A DNA stretch of 64,000 bases. Origin: Paludibacteraceae bacterium (GTDB taxonomy: Bacteria > Bacteroidota > Bacteroidia > Bacteroidales > Paludibacteraceae). The position numbers and the translations under genes are program-made. The stretch covers positions 1 to 64,000 of the forward strand of contig JAEDFN010000003.1 of NCBI GenBank assembly GCA_016292775.1, in the 5' to 3' direction. This document shows positions 49,401-58,393 of the stretch, one piece after another; position 1 is the first letter of the stretch, and every line of letters starts with the position of its first letter. The notes under the pieces are model-generated. The model had not been told where the DNA came from. It ran no database searches and saw only the letters and a program-made list of their open reading frames with translations.

Positions 49401-49744
49401 CCATTACACTTCCATGCGAAACTCAAATCATAACTTCCGGCAGGAAGATTAAAAGATTGCTTACTGACACGAGTAACACCCGTACCACTATAAGTAGTAG
49501 TGGATCCATCGACACTTATATACATACTGTGTGAGCCTGCAAAAGAGGTGGCAGTACCAATAAACCATTTATTGGCAGGAGATGCAATATTCCATCTCAC
49601 ATCATCCAAATTCCAACTACTATAGGTAGTTGAATCTTCAAATCCTTCAAAATACGGCACTGTTGTAATCTGTGCTACTGAGAATGTATAGGATAGCGTG
49701 CACAATATGGCAACTAACAATCCTTTTAATCGAGGACTTTGCAT
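46445..49744 (-). CDS. Large T9SS-secreted adhesin-like protein
   Basis: A 1099-aa surface protein. Signal peptide ends SVAQ. A cleaved-adhesin/jelly-roll domain (about 30-205) and an FN3-like domain (about 208-290) follow. Next come a second jelly-roll region, a PKD-like domain (TTYWDFGNGQKVTGVE), and two short repeats of the form ICxGxxY...GCDSxxxxxL (about 675-780). The last ~60 residues are a sorting domain (WWSVSGQMIER ... GVYILEL ... YKVFVK) for type IX secretion. The longer in-frame start at 49825 lies on the probable transcription start; 49744 gives a clean signal peptide. No catalytic motif recognised. Confidence 0.8.
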   Translation of the reverse strand: MQSPRLKGLLVAILCTLSYTFSVAQITTVPYFEGFEDSTTYSSWNLDDVRWNIASPANKWFIGTATSFAGSHSMYISVDGSTTTYSGTGVTRVSKQSFNLPAGSYDLSFAWKCNGDGTDALYVFWIPESQGLQGSTSELSTANVTSALEVTVDGAKSKALKNSTTWKIATATIQSTGVPMKLCFVWSQNGSNEGMPPGCVDNVQIAKPNCKPSNITAVVQGKDVVVSWSGTANSYEVEYRPFGSSTSTVKRNITGNSVTLPNLGEGVYDIMVRGLCPPDTSMWVVKTNILIYDPLAHCLDFIDLDAAECRYGTFANPHQTLGKVDYGPNSTQSRHTVNTDPTATDPNTNGGLTTIPPGEVVSIRLGNSDTGAQAESITYNYTVDSGAKQILILKYAVVLEDPNHGASEQPKFTLELLDENGRQLDRCGVANFIASASLPGWHREQNNYDVVMWKDWTTTGVNLTPYAANGSKNIKIRLTTYDCSQSGHFGYAYFSLNCADAKISGISCGAVATASVSAPIGFNYEWTKASDPNTVICTTKELSVTSTDTSLYYCKVISQDDPTCNFTLEANLLPNYPKARFVPKWTPKDCKNYITFQNSSAIWTDRGETGKKCETTYWDFGNGQKVTGVESPVVEFPNEGGTFTAKLIVGMSDDQCQDSLLVQYTVPAIKPTNDTILAKICYGQVYLFDGKRLNRTGIYESRNKNVGGCDSIVVLDLEVVAQLETEIFDTICAGETYTLNNQTYSKTGTYKATVQTASGCDSVTIVNLFVYDPVEFNYTVKDEDTGPQTGEIIITDTLTTWTREVNGVPGGSLDSLVAGVYEVVYINENGCRSKPVRIEVNRQCLVGNFGAVPKVCADDSSFQVQFDVVEGAYSSYNLRFDADAKAAGFTDVDSLPNNGIVEIEVPESVRPNTYKVRVDFVDPTCGEHPEVLEFDILYSSAIMAQKFNDVIALLNSKYNGGYDFVSYQWYKNGQPILDATHSYLYIGPEETLNINDSYSVSVVRAGETKAIMSCELIPTTHQDQHPYIKQNIAGVRQNLPIPPSSENGEAIWWSVSGQMIERAPINAYDEYIITPYQQGVYILELRYSDSRELYKVFVK

Positions 49745-49829
49745 AGAATATAATATTTTACTTAGACAATACATAATCATTAATATTACAAATAAAGACA
49801 TTAAAAAATCTTTATAACATATCACGGTG

Positions 49830-49837
49830 CAAATTTA
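49830..49837 (-). promoter_or_regulatory. Bacteroidota -7 box for the adhesin/barrel operon
   Basis: Minus-strand TAAATTTG, exact TAnnTTTG, 85 nt before the chosen ATG at 49744. Divergent from the promoter at 49985. The intergenic 49745-50025 region is AT-rich and otherwise featureless. Confidence 0.55.
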
Positions 49838-49984
49838 TGCATAATTTTTGAATTTACAAAGGAATTGTCGCCTTATTTTATCATTTTTTTTATTCAGAGT
49901 CCTTTACTAAGAAAAAAGTGAAACTGAAAGAGCTGTTTTAAAGAAAAAATCGAATAGAAATTAGGGAGAATAAAAAAAAATGAG

Positions 49985-49992
49985 TAAATTTG
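49985..49992 (+). promoter_or_regulatory. Bacteroidota -7 box of the M23/lpd/metG operon
   Basis: TAAATTTG, exact TAnnTTTG, 33 nt before the ATG at 50026. An in-frame TTG at 49990 overlaps this box and is therefore not the start. Confidence 0.6.
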
Positions 49993-50025
49993 CACGATTT
50001 TTGTGAATTGAAATTTGAAATAAGA

Positions 50026-50904
50026 ATGACTATGAAATTAAGACACATCATATTTACACTGATATTATCATTACCAATCAATACCACATTTTTATATTCT
50101 ATAAACACACAGTATTACATAGGAAATCCTGACACATTAGAGGTTATCGACAGTTTGAGTATCGACATAGAAGCCGATTCACTTCAAGAGTCCTTTCCCG
50201 CACATGAGATATACAATTATATATGGACTTCGGTGCGAATGAATCCATATAAAGTATCTATCGACTCGATGCCGGATTCGGTACTTATAGATTGTAGAGA
50301 ATTTCACTACCCTACTATGAGCAATAGAGTAACATCACCCTTCGGTATGCGAGGTTGGAGATATCACTACGGCATAGATTTAGGAATACAATATCGCGAC
50401 ACGATATATGCCGCTTTTAGTGGAAAAATCAGAATAGTAGACTACGAATCAAGAGGTTACGGGCATTATGTAGTAATCCGACATGACAATTATTTAGAGA
50501 CCGTATATGCACATATGACTCGAGTATTTGTAAAAACTAACGACATAGTAAAAGCCGGAGATCCGATAGGATTAGGCGGTAGTACAGGTCGCTCAACAGG
50601 TCCTCATCTACATTTTGAAACTCGTTTTCTTGGAAATGCTTTTAACCCCACAAAACTAATTAATTTTGAGACAAAGACAATCAACTCCAACGACAGTTGT
50701 TATCTTCTCACAAAAGCAGGAACATACACTCACGTCAAAGAGCTTAACTCCCTCAGTCAAGCTGCTTATCACAAAGTAAAACAAGGGGATACGCTATCTC
50801 ATATAGCAAAAAAATATCATACTACGGTAAAGCAGTTATGCAGATTAAACAAGATAAAAGAGACTTCGATATTACGCATTGGTCAACGAATACGATACAG
50901 ATAG
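50026..50904 (+). CDS. M23-family peptidoglycan endopeptidase with LysM
   Basis: A 292-aa exported cell-wall hydrolase. Signal segment LRHIIFTLILSLP. The M23 (lysostaphin-type) domain spans about 105-220 with zinc motif HYGIDLG and HLHFE. A C-terminal LysM (HKVKQGDTLSHIAKKY) binds peptidoglycan. Two ATGs (50026, 50032) are possible and differ by two residues. It could cleave peptide cross-links during growth or act as a division factor. 25 nt before lpd. Confidence 0.9.
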   Translation: MTMKLRHIIFTLILSLPINTTFLYSINTQYYIGNPDTLEVIDSLSIDIEADSLQESFPAHEIYNYIWTSVRMNPYKVSIDSMPDSVLIDCREFHYPTMSNRVTSPFGMRGWRYHYGIDLGIQYRDTIYAAFSGKIRIVDYESRGYGHYVVIRHDNYLETVYAHMTRVFVKTNDIVKAGDPIGLGGSTGRSTGPHLHFETRFLGNAFNPTKLINFETKTINSNDSCYLLTKAGTYTHVKELNSLSQAAYHKVKQGDTLSHIAKKYHTTVKQLCRLNKIKETSILRIGQRIRYR

Positions 50905-50929
50905 AATAATAATAAAAAAAACATATATC

Positions 50930-52267
50930 ATGAATTATAATTTAGCAATTATTGGAGGAGGCCCTGCCGGATATGATGCAGCGGCTACAGCAGCAAAGAA
51001 AGGATTATCAGTAGTTTTATTTGAAAAATCCGCTTTAGGAGGAACATGTCTTAACGTAGGTTGCATACCGACAAAGACATTATTATACTCATCAAAGCTA
51101 TATTACAATGCAGTAAATGGCTCTAAATATGGAATAAAAGTAGAAAATCCAACATTTGAATACGACAAAATAGTATCTCGTAAGAACAAGATTATCCGCA
51201 AATTAAACGCAGGTATCCGTTCCAAGATGACAAACAATAATGTAACAGTAATAACAGGAACCGCTAATGTGGTAAAAAATGAGAATGGCATCATCACCAT
51301 TTTATGCGGAGAAACAGAATACACAGCAGAGAAATTATTGGTATGTACAGGCTCTAAAGTAGCGATACCGCCAATTCCGGGAGTAGACACTGCAAGTTAT
51401 TGGACATCAACAGAAGCATTAGAGACAAAAGAAGTACCGGAGTCACTAACCATCATAGGTGGAGGAGTAATCGGCATAGAATTTGCCTGTCTTTTTGCCA
51501 CATTCGGATCTAAAATTACCGTAATAGAGATGGCTCCTGAAATATTACCGGGTATTGACTCAGAGATAGCGGCGATGTTAAGAGAAGAGTTAAAACACAA
51601 AGGTGTAGAGTTCCACTTATCATCAAAAGTACTCAATGTAGCCACTGGATGTGTGACATATTCCGATGCGGAAGGAGAGCACAAAATAGAGTCAAGCAAT
51701 ATATTATTGTGTGTAGGAAGAAAGCCTAATCTCGAAGGAATAGAAGCATTGAATCTGGAGCCATACCGCAATGGTATCAAAGTAGATACACATATGAGGA
51801 CATCCGCATCCAACGTATGGGCAGCCGGAGATGTAACTGCATTTTCATTATTGGCACACACAGCAATTCGTGAAGGTCAAGTAGCTGTAAATGACATGCT
51901 TGGCATTGACGATGAAATGGAATACAATGCCATACCAGGAGTTATCTATTCATCACCGGAAGTTGCCGGATGTGGAGTTACCGAAGATGCATTAAAGCAA
52001 GAAGGTAAAGAGTATGAAGTACATAAATTAGCGATGACACATAGTGGACGTTTTGTTGCAGAAAACGAAGGTGGCAACGGATTATGTAAAATACTCACTA
52101 ATAAAGAAAAACAGATAATCGGTATGCACTTCATTGGCAATCCTGCATCGGAAATGATATCATGTGCATGTATAGCAATAAGTGCAAGAATGACTGTCGA
52201 TCAACTACAAAAAGTGGTATTCCCACACCCGACAGTATCAGAGATTATTAGAGAAACATTAGACTAA
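50930..52267 (+). CDS. lpd: Dihydrolipoyl dehydrogenase
   Basis: FAD/NAD flavoprotein that reoxidises dihydrolipoamide in 2-oxoacid dehydrogenase or glycine-cleavage complexes. The 445-aa protein shows FAD loop IIGGGPAGYDAA, redox disulphide C40/C45 in GGTCLNVGC, NAD loop IIGGGVIGIE, and C-terminal catalytic HPTVSE. The longer in-frame start at 50879 overlaps the M23 gene and lacks family similarity; ATG 50930 is used. No E1/E2 genes are in the window, so its complex is encoded elsewhere. Confidence 0.93.
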   Translation: MNYNLAIIGGGPAGYDAAATAAKKGLSVVLFEKSALGGTCLNVGCIPTKTLLYSSKLYYNAVNGSKYGIKVENPTFEYDKIVSRKNKIIRKLNAGIRSKMTNNNVTVITGTANVVKNENGIITILCGETEYTAEKLLVCTGSKVAIPPIPGVDTASYWTSTEALETKEVPESLTIIGGGVIGIEFACLFATFGSKITVIEMAPEILPGIDSEIAAMLREELKHKGVEFHLSSKVLNVATGCVTYSDAEGEHKIESSNILLCVGRKPNLEGIEALNLEPYRNGIKVDTHMRTSASNVWAAGDVTAFSLLAHTAIREGQVAVNDMLGIDDEMEYNAIPGVIYSSPEVAGCGVTEDALKQEGKEYEVHKLAMTHSGRFVAENEGGNGLCKILTNKEKQIIGMHFIGNPASEMISCACIAISARMTVDQLQKVVFPHPTVSEIIRETLD

Positions 52268-52285
52268 TCGATATTTTACTATACG

Positions 52286-54325
52286 ATGGAAAAATATAAA
52301 AGAACGCTGGTAACCACAGCGTTACCATACGCAAATGGTCCCGTGCATATAGGTCATTTGGCAGGAGTATACGTTCCTGCAGACATATATGTAAGATACC
52401 TTAGATTAAAAGGCAGAGAGGTGCTTTTTATCGGAGGATCTGACGAGCATGGGGTACCCATAACAATAAAAGCAAAAAAAGAGGGTGTAACTCCTCAAGA
52501 TATAGTAGACAGATATCATAAAATAATAAAAGAATCGTTTGAAGAATTCGGAATATCCTTCGACATCTATTCTCGCACATCATCAAAAACACATTATAAG
52601 ACAGCATCTGATTTTTTCAAGACTCTCTATGAGAAAGGAGAATTTATAGAAAAAACATCAGAGCAATATTACGATGAAGAGGCGAAGCAATTTTTGGCCG
52701 ACCGCTACATAACGGGCACCTGTCCGCATTGCAAAAATCCGAACGCCTACGGCGATCAATGTGAAGCATGTGGCACAAGTTTGAGTCCGCTTGACCTTAT
52801 CGATCCGAAATCCGCAATATCAGGTTCCAAACCTGTATTAAGAGAGACAAAGCACTGGTATTTACCTTTAGATAAACACGAAGGGTGGTTAAAAGAGTGG
52901 ATATTGGAAAACCATAAAGAGTGGAAAACCAACGTATACGGTCAATGTAAATCATGGCTTGACATGGGATTACAACCACGAGCAGTAAGCCGTGACTTGG
53001 ATTGGGGAGTACCTGTACCTATAGAAGGTGCAGAAGGAAAAGTACTATATGTATGGTTTGACGCTCCAATAGGTTATATATCAAATACTAAAGAGCTATT
53101 ACCAAACGATTGGGAGAAATGGTGGAAAGATGAATCCACAAGAATGATTCACTTTATTGGAAAAGACAATATTGTATTTCACTGCATAGTGTTCCCTGCG
53201 ATGTTAAAAGCAGAAGGTTCTTATATTCTACCGGATAATGTTCCTGCCAATGAATTTTTGAATTTGGAAGGCGACAAGATATCCACATCCCGCAATTGGG
53301 CAGTATGGCTCCATGAATATTTAAAGGATTTTCCGGGCAAACAAGATGTTCTGAGATATGTACTTACCGCCAATGCTCCTGAAACTAAAGACAACGACTT
53401 CACTTGGCTTGATTTCCAAACCAAGAATAATAGTGAATTGGTAGCAATATTCGGCAACTTTATCAACAGGGCTATAGTGCTTACAGGAAAATATTTTGAT
53501 GGAAAAGTACCTGCCAAAGGCGAGCTCACAGAGTATGATTTAGAGACAATAAAAGAATTCAAGGAGATAAAAGCTTCTGTAGAATCTAATTTAGAGCAAT
53601 TTAAATTCAGGGAGGCTTTAAAAGAGGCTATGAATTTAGCGAGAATAGGAAACAAATATCTTGCTGATACAGAGCCTTGGAAATTGGCAAAAACCGATAT
53701 GGAGCGCACTGCTACTATACTTCATTTAGCATTACAGATAGCAGCAAATCTGTCTATAGCTTTTGAGCCATTCCTTCCATTCTCAGCTAAAAAACTCCGT
53801 AACATGCTGTCGATAAATGATTTTAATTGGGAAATGTTGGGTTCTATCGACATACTCAAAGAGAATGCAGAACTTGGCAAGGCCGAATTATTATTCGAAA
53901 AGATAGAAGATTCGGAAATCGACAAACAGATACAGAGACTAAAGAATATCAAAATAGAAAACGAGAAAAATAATTTCAAACCGGAGCCGATAAAAGAGAA
54001 AGTAGATTTTGAAACTTGGGAGAAGACCGACATTCGAGTAGGAACAGTACTTGAATGCACAAAAGTGCCAAAGGCCGACAAACTGCTCCAATTCAAAATT
54101 GATGATGGTACCGGAGAAAGAGTTATTGTATCAGGCATAGCACAAAGTTACCCTAATCCGGAAGAATTGGTAGGCACGCAGGTACTTTTTATTGCCAATT
54201 TCGAGCCTCGCAAATTGAAAGGAATAGTATCAAACGGCATGATATTAAGTGCAGTAAATGCCGACGGCAAATTGGTATTATGCACACCTTCAAAAGAGGT
54301 AAAACCGGGATGTCAGGTTGGATAA
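52286..54325 (+). CDS. metG: Methionyl-tRNA synthetase
   Basis: Charges tRNA-Met. The 679-aa class I enzyme has HIGH-type HIGHLAG, a zinc knuckle C146/C149/C159/C162, and a KMSKS-type loop KISTS at 331-335. A C-terminal EMAP/Trbp111-type tRNA-binding domain (about 575-679, [17 protein letters not shown]) is fused. The fusion is common in Bacteroidota and some other bacteria. 18 nt after lpd. Confidence 0.96.
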   Translation: MEKYKRTLVTTALPYANGPVHIGHLAGVYVPADIYVRYLRLKGREVLFIGGSDEHGVPITIKAKKEGVTPQDIVDRYHKIIKESFEEFGISFDIYSRTSSKTHYKTASDFFKTLYEKGEFIEKTSEQYYDEEAKQFLADRYITGTCPHCKNPNAYGDQCEACGTSLSPLDLIDPKSAISGSKPVLRETKHWYLPLDKHEGWLKEWILENHKEWKTNVYGQCKSWLDMGLQPRAVSRDLDWGVPVPIEGAEGKVLYVWFDAPIGYISNTKELLPNDWEKWWKDESTRMIHFIGKDNIVFHCIVFPAMLKAEGSYILPDNVPANEFLNLEGDKISTSRNWAVWLHEYLKDFPGKQDVLRYVLTANAPETKDNDFTWLDFQTKNNSELVAIFGNFINRAIVLTGKYFDGKVPAKGELTEYDLETIKEFKEIKASVESNLEQFKFREALKEAMNLARIGNKYLADTEPWKLAKTDMERTATILHLALQIAANLSIAFEPFLPFSAKKLRNMLSINDFNWEMLGSIDILKENAELGKAELLFEKIEDSEIDKQIQRLKNIKIENEKNNFKPEPIKEKVDFETWEKTDIRVGTVLECTKVPKADKLLQFKIDDGTGERVIVSGIAQSYPNPEELVGTQVLFIANFEPRKLKGIVSNGMILSAVNADGKLVLCTPSKEVKPGCQVG

Positions 54326-54362
54326 AAGTAACGGAAGTAATAGGAAAAACTACAAAGCTAAT

Positions 54363-55532
54363 ATGCAAAAGCAACGACTATTATCATTAGATGTACTAAG
54401 AGGCATTACAATAGCCGGTATGATAATGGTAAACAATCCGGGATCTTGGGGATCTATTTACGCTCCATTGCGCCATGCTGAATGGGATGGTTTAACACCA
54501 ACCGACTTGGTATTTCCATTCTTCATGTTCATCATGGGTGTAAGTATGTACATCAGTTATAGTAAATTTGATTTTCAATTTAACCGAAATACATTCCTCA
54601 AGTTATTAAAACGCTCGGTATTATTATTTCTGATAGGCTTACTGTTGAATTGGTTTGGACTAACATGTCGGCACATGTCGTCATTAGCACAAACTACCGA
54701 TTATTCATGGTTTCAACGATTGTATGAGTCAGCATTTTACTACCTAAAAGAGTTGCGAATATTAGGTGTATTGCAACGATTGGCAATAGTAAACTTCTGT
54801 GGATCATTAATACTGCTTACTATAAAGAAGAAATATATACCTTATATCATATTCGGTATTCTATTAGGTTACAGTATTATAATGTTATTCACAGGAAGTT
54901 TGACTTTATCAACAGAAAATATCATAGCATATATCGATAGCGTGATATTAGGAGAAAGTCACATGTATCATATCAATGGTATTGCCTTTGATCCTGAAGG
55001 ATTATTCAGCACCTTACCATGTATTGCACATGTATTGATAGGGGTAATGGCCGGGTCATATATATTGATTACTGAAGATAATAAAGAGCGCATGGAACAA
55101 CTATTCATCTTTGGTACATTAATAATGGTATTAGGCTTTTTGTGGCACTACGTCACTCCGATAAATAAAACTCTATGGAGCTCCAGTTACACACTTGTAA
55201 CATGCGGATTAGCTTCACTACTTTTATCAATATTGCTTTGGATAATAGATGTACAAGGATATACGAAACCGACAAGATTCTTTGAGGCCTTCGGAGTGAA
55301 CCCTATGGCAATATTCGTGATGGGAGGCATCTTATCGAATTTGGTATCCAATATCGGCATAACATTAGCCAATGGTACATGGATAAGCCTTAAAGGATTG
55401 ATATATAACTATATTAACGTACCGATATTCGGAGAAAAATTAGGTTCATTAATATTTGCATTATGTTTTATCCTGACATGTTACTTAATAGCACTTCCTT
55501 TATATAAGAAGAAGATATATATCAAACTATAA
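54363..55532 (+). CDS. HGSNAT/DUF5009-like multi-pass membrane protein
   Basis: A 389-aa protein with about ten hydrophobic segments. The N-terminus RLLSLDVLRGITIAGMIMVNN, followed by PTDLVFPFFMFIMGVSM, matches the heparan-alpha-glucosaminide N-acetyltransferase-like (DUF5009/DUF1624) acyltransferase family. These proteins are thought to acetylate sugars across the membrane. An in-frame TTG at 54318 overlaps metG; ATG 54363 is preferred. Substrate unknown. Last gene before a bidirectional terminator. Confidence 0.88.
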   Translation: MQKQRLLSLDVLRGITIAGMIMVNNPGSWGSIYAPLRHAEWDGLTPTDLVFPFFMFIMGVSMYISYSKFDFQFNRNTFLKLLKRSVLLFLIGLLLNWFGLTCRHMSSLAQTTDYSWFQRLYESAFYYLKELRILGVLQRLAIVNFCGSLILLTIKKKYIPYIIFGILLGYSIIMLFTGSLTLSTENIIAYIDSVILGESHMYHINGIAFDPEGLFSTLPCIAHVLIGVMAGSYILITEDNKERMEQLFIFGTLIMVLGFLWHYVTPINKTLWSSSYTLVTCGLASLLLSILLWIIDVQGYTKPTRFFEAFGVNPMAIFVMGGILSNLVSNIGITLANGTWISLKGLIYNYINVPIFGEKLGSLIFALCFILTCYLIALPLYKKKIYIKL

Positions 55533-55567
55533 AAAAAGAGCTGCTCGAAAAGCAGCTCTTTTTTTTA
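55532..55567. terminator. Bidirectional terminator between convergent genes
   Basis: An 8-bp GC-rich core (55538-55545 with 55550-55557), extended by A and T runs on both sides, loop CGAA. It ends the acyltransferase gene on the plus strand and the NPCBM-repeat gene on the minus strand. Confidence 0.85.
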
Positions 55568-58375
55568 TTATTTTACAAATATTCTTTTGTCGTTTGAAGG
55601 AACCCCATCAATAGAAATTCCTTGAGAAATCAATTGTTTTATAAGTTCATTCTCCTTCTCTTTCTGTTTCTGTAATTGAGTGAGTTGGTTCTTATATAGA
55701 TTCATAACCTTAGCGGTATTATTCACCAATTTTCCGTATTGAACAGCATTAAAACCAAGGTCGATAAGTCCTACACCGGCATTTACCTTACTGACATTCA
55801 AATTGACAAAAACATTCAAATACTGCTTAACAGATTTGATAACGTCATTATTCATATCAATAATTTCCTGAAAATCATACTCTTTTCCTACATTATCCAC
55901 AATACTGACAGCACGGAACAATTCTCCTGAAGAAGAAGTGACATAAACGGCTTTAGATGAATAATTAGTGTTTAACGACTCGTAAAATTTTTGGATATTA
56001 TTAATAACCTTTTTACAATCAGAGAAATAATTATCTACGGCATCCACTCCACATCGTTTCGGATAGCTCCATTCAATAGGTTCGAATGGCAATTGAGCAA
56101 TAGGAAAGACATAAGGCTCTACAGGAGCATTAACAGCAGCAGAAGAATTTAATTTATTAACATCAGGAGCATTAACAGCAATATTCGATCCTTTAGAGAG
56201 CACTACATCATAAAAGATAAAAATACCGGAATTCCAATTTCCACATTGAAGCCAGAACATCAGTTGTCGTGCCTTATTAATCGGAACAGTATAAGTAGTA
56301 GGTTTCATATTGTCGTGCACTTCGATAGAGTAAACCACTTCACCATCAGCACCAATTAATAGAGTATCGATAGGAGAGTTCTTTAAAGAAAATCCGCCAC
56401 CATTATCCTCTTTTTTCAAACAAGCCACTGTAAAAGTGACATAATCATATTCGCCCCAAGTATTAAATGCGGCGCAAGAAGATTCGTGAGCTGTACCACC
56501 GGCAGCCAGAGCAATTAAAGCGCCAAAAGGAAATACGGCGGAAATAGCAGTACCACCAACCATACCAACCATAACGGAACCACCCAACGTACCGGCAACA
56601 ACACCTACACTCGGATTACTTCCCGGACCCATATCAAAGCTGAAATGAACACTGGTTGCAAGCACAAAGCCCTTGTAAATACGCTGTCCGTCAGGCATAG
56701 TAAAATACTCCTTTTTAGAGGAACCATCTTTTAACAAATCCGATTGATGGTCTTTAAGCGAAGACGCATAATGTATATAAGGTTTTGACAAGTCGATAAG
56801 GTCAATTTTATCAGGACAATCGGGTTTTGGGTGTACAAAAAGTTCGTTTTTAACAGGTTTACCTCTGTAAAGAACAATATCAGCCACTCCGAAAGCCGGA
56901 TGATCAAGACTCACTACACCTTTCTTTATAAAAGATAATTTTCTACATTTATGTATAGGCACCTCGTAATATTGGTTTTCAGAAGTAGCAATCAAAGGCA
57001 TTTGGAAAACCATTTGATTATCGGCATAAATTTCAAGAATATCATTTTTCAACACACCACATTTTGAAATCCAACCGGTTGTAAAACTGATATAATCAAA
57101 TTCACCTTCAAGGTTAAAAACAGCATGACACCCGGTATTATCATTCAGCACATTTGTAGCAGACTGGAATATCAATCCTTCGTTGAATTGTATACCACCC
57201 ATTGAGAAAGTGTAATAATCAGAGCTACCATTATACACCATATTTTCTCGACTAATACCGCCACCGACAGCATAAGGTTCGATATTTGACACAAGTTTAC
57301 AGACATCAGGCAGAACTTTAACCTTGTCTGAAACCGCTAAGAATTCACTTTGATCTCCGTTTTTCGAAGCATTATTCGGCAATTGCGCTCCTTCGGGATA
57401 AACCTTCAAATCCGCTACTGCAAGGCGACTGGAACCACTCGATTGTTGACTTGCGATACACAGCATGTTGCAATTCTTAATGTCGACAGTGAAAGCTTTG
57501 GCGATATTATCCTCTCCAATCTCCTCTTCAAGCAGTATTTTATCGTCGCCCTTAATAGTAAGCCAAGCAACACCTAATTGTCCATTATCCGAATCCTTAG
57601 GACCGGCAACAAAAGTAAGAGTAGAATATTTACCTCCGAGGTTAAAATAAGTAAATCTCTCATCCTGCCCGATAAGTTGAATATCAGCATTTAATTCAAT
57701 ACCATTAGTATATTCAACACCATTTATTTTCACAGACTCAACCTTATCATTCTGCGAAATGAGAGTATGATAACCGGAAGTAGCATAAGGACGCAAATCA
57801 GTGATGAGAGACAGTTGCTTACCTGAAGCATTAGTCAACTTTCCTACATTTACGGACTTTTGTTGAGCCGTCCAAAGAATAGGGTTTGCAACACCAATAG
57901 TGATTTGATTAATGATGATTTCAAAAGACAATTTATCTACACCGGAAATATCCAAGCTGACATAATTTGGGACACCATAATCCTCAACCACAAATTCCTT
58001 TAGTTTTTTACCATCACCACTTACTTTGAAAACTGCCTTGACATTACTTGTGCGAGGAATATCATTACCTAACCCAACAATACTCTTTACAGAGCCAAGT
58101 ACGAACGTAATTGTCTTATATTTACCCTTTAAACTATATTCAACAAAACCATGTTGATTCGGTTGTCCATTATTTGACAAATAGAAACCCCTGGAATATT
58201 TCACTCCACCCATAAGGAAATAGCTATTAAAGCTATCTTTTGCTTTTGTGTATCCAAATTTATTTGTGGGTGTAAAACTATCCAAGTATAGATAATTAGA
58301 GCTTTGTGATAAAGCACTATTTACCCAACCGGAAATAAATAAAGCAAAAAAACAAAAGAAAACAAGACGTTTCAT
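55568..58375 (-). CDS. Large exported protein with four NPCBM-like domains and a glycine-zipper insertion
   Basis: A 935-aa exported protein (signal ending SALSQ). Four diverged copies of an NPCBM-like unit (about 20-165, 185-330, 355-505, 530-735). Each has a GGxxYxxG-type strand, an FNLxGxYxxxxF strand and a terminal LxFxxxxG...AxxxL block. Copy 4 carries a ~40-residue Gly/Ala-rich hydrophobic insertion (about 582-627; GVVAGTLGG, GTAISAVFPFGALIALAAGG). The last ~190 residues are helical with a Gln/Lys/Glu coiled coil. Family name from motif recall; carbohydrate binding is inferred. 18 nt after rfbB. Confidence 0.7.
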   Translation of the reverse strand: MKRLVFFCFFALFISGWVNSALSQSSNYLYLDSFTPTNKFGYTKAKDSFNSYFLMGGVKYSRGFYLSNNGQPNQHGFVEYSLKGKYKTITFVLGSVKSIVGLGNDIPRTSNVKAVFKVSGDGKKLKEFVVEDYGVPNYVSLDISGVDKLSFEIIINQITIGVANPILWTAQQKSVNVGKLTNASGKQLSLITDLRPYATSGYHTLISQNDKVESVKINGVEYTNGIELNADIQLIGQDERFTYFNLGGKYSTLTFVAGPKDSDNGQLGVAWLTIKGDDKILLEEEIGEDNIAKAFTVDIKNCNMLCIASQQSSGSSRLAVADLKVYPEGAQLPNNASKNGDQSEFLAVSDKVKVLPDVCKLVSNIEPYAVGGGISRENMVYNGSSDYYTFSMGGIQFNEGLIFQSATNVLNDNTGCHAVFNLEGEFDYISFTTGWISKCGVLKNDILEIYADNQMVFQMPLIATSENQYYEVPIHKCRKLSFIKKGVVSLDHPAFGVADIVLYRGKPVKNELFVHPKPDCPDKIDLIDLSKPYIHYASSLKDHQSDLLKDGSSKKEYFTMPDGQRIYKGFVLATSVHFSFDMGPGSNPSVGVVAGTLGGSVMVGMVGGTAISAVFPFGALIALAAGGTAHESSCAAFNTWGEYDYVTFTVACLKKEDNGGGFSLKNSPIDTLLIGADGEVVYSIEVHDNMKPTTYTVPINKARQLMFWLQCGNWNSGIFIFYDVVLSKGSNIAVNAPDVNKLNSSAAVNAPVEPYVFPIAQLPFEPIEWSYPKRCGVDAVDNYFSDCKKVINNIQKFYESLNTNYSSKAVYVTSSSGELFRAVSIVDNVGKEYDFQEIIDMNNDVIKSVKQYLNVFVNLNVSKVNAGVGLIDLGFNAVQYGKLVNNTAKVMNLYKNQLTQLQKQKEKENELIKQLISQGISIDGVPSNDKRIFVK

Positions 58376-58393
58376 AATTGCCAAATAAAATAA

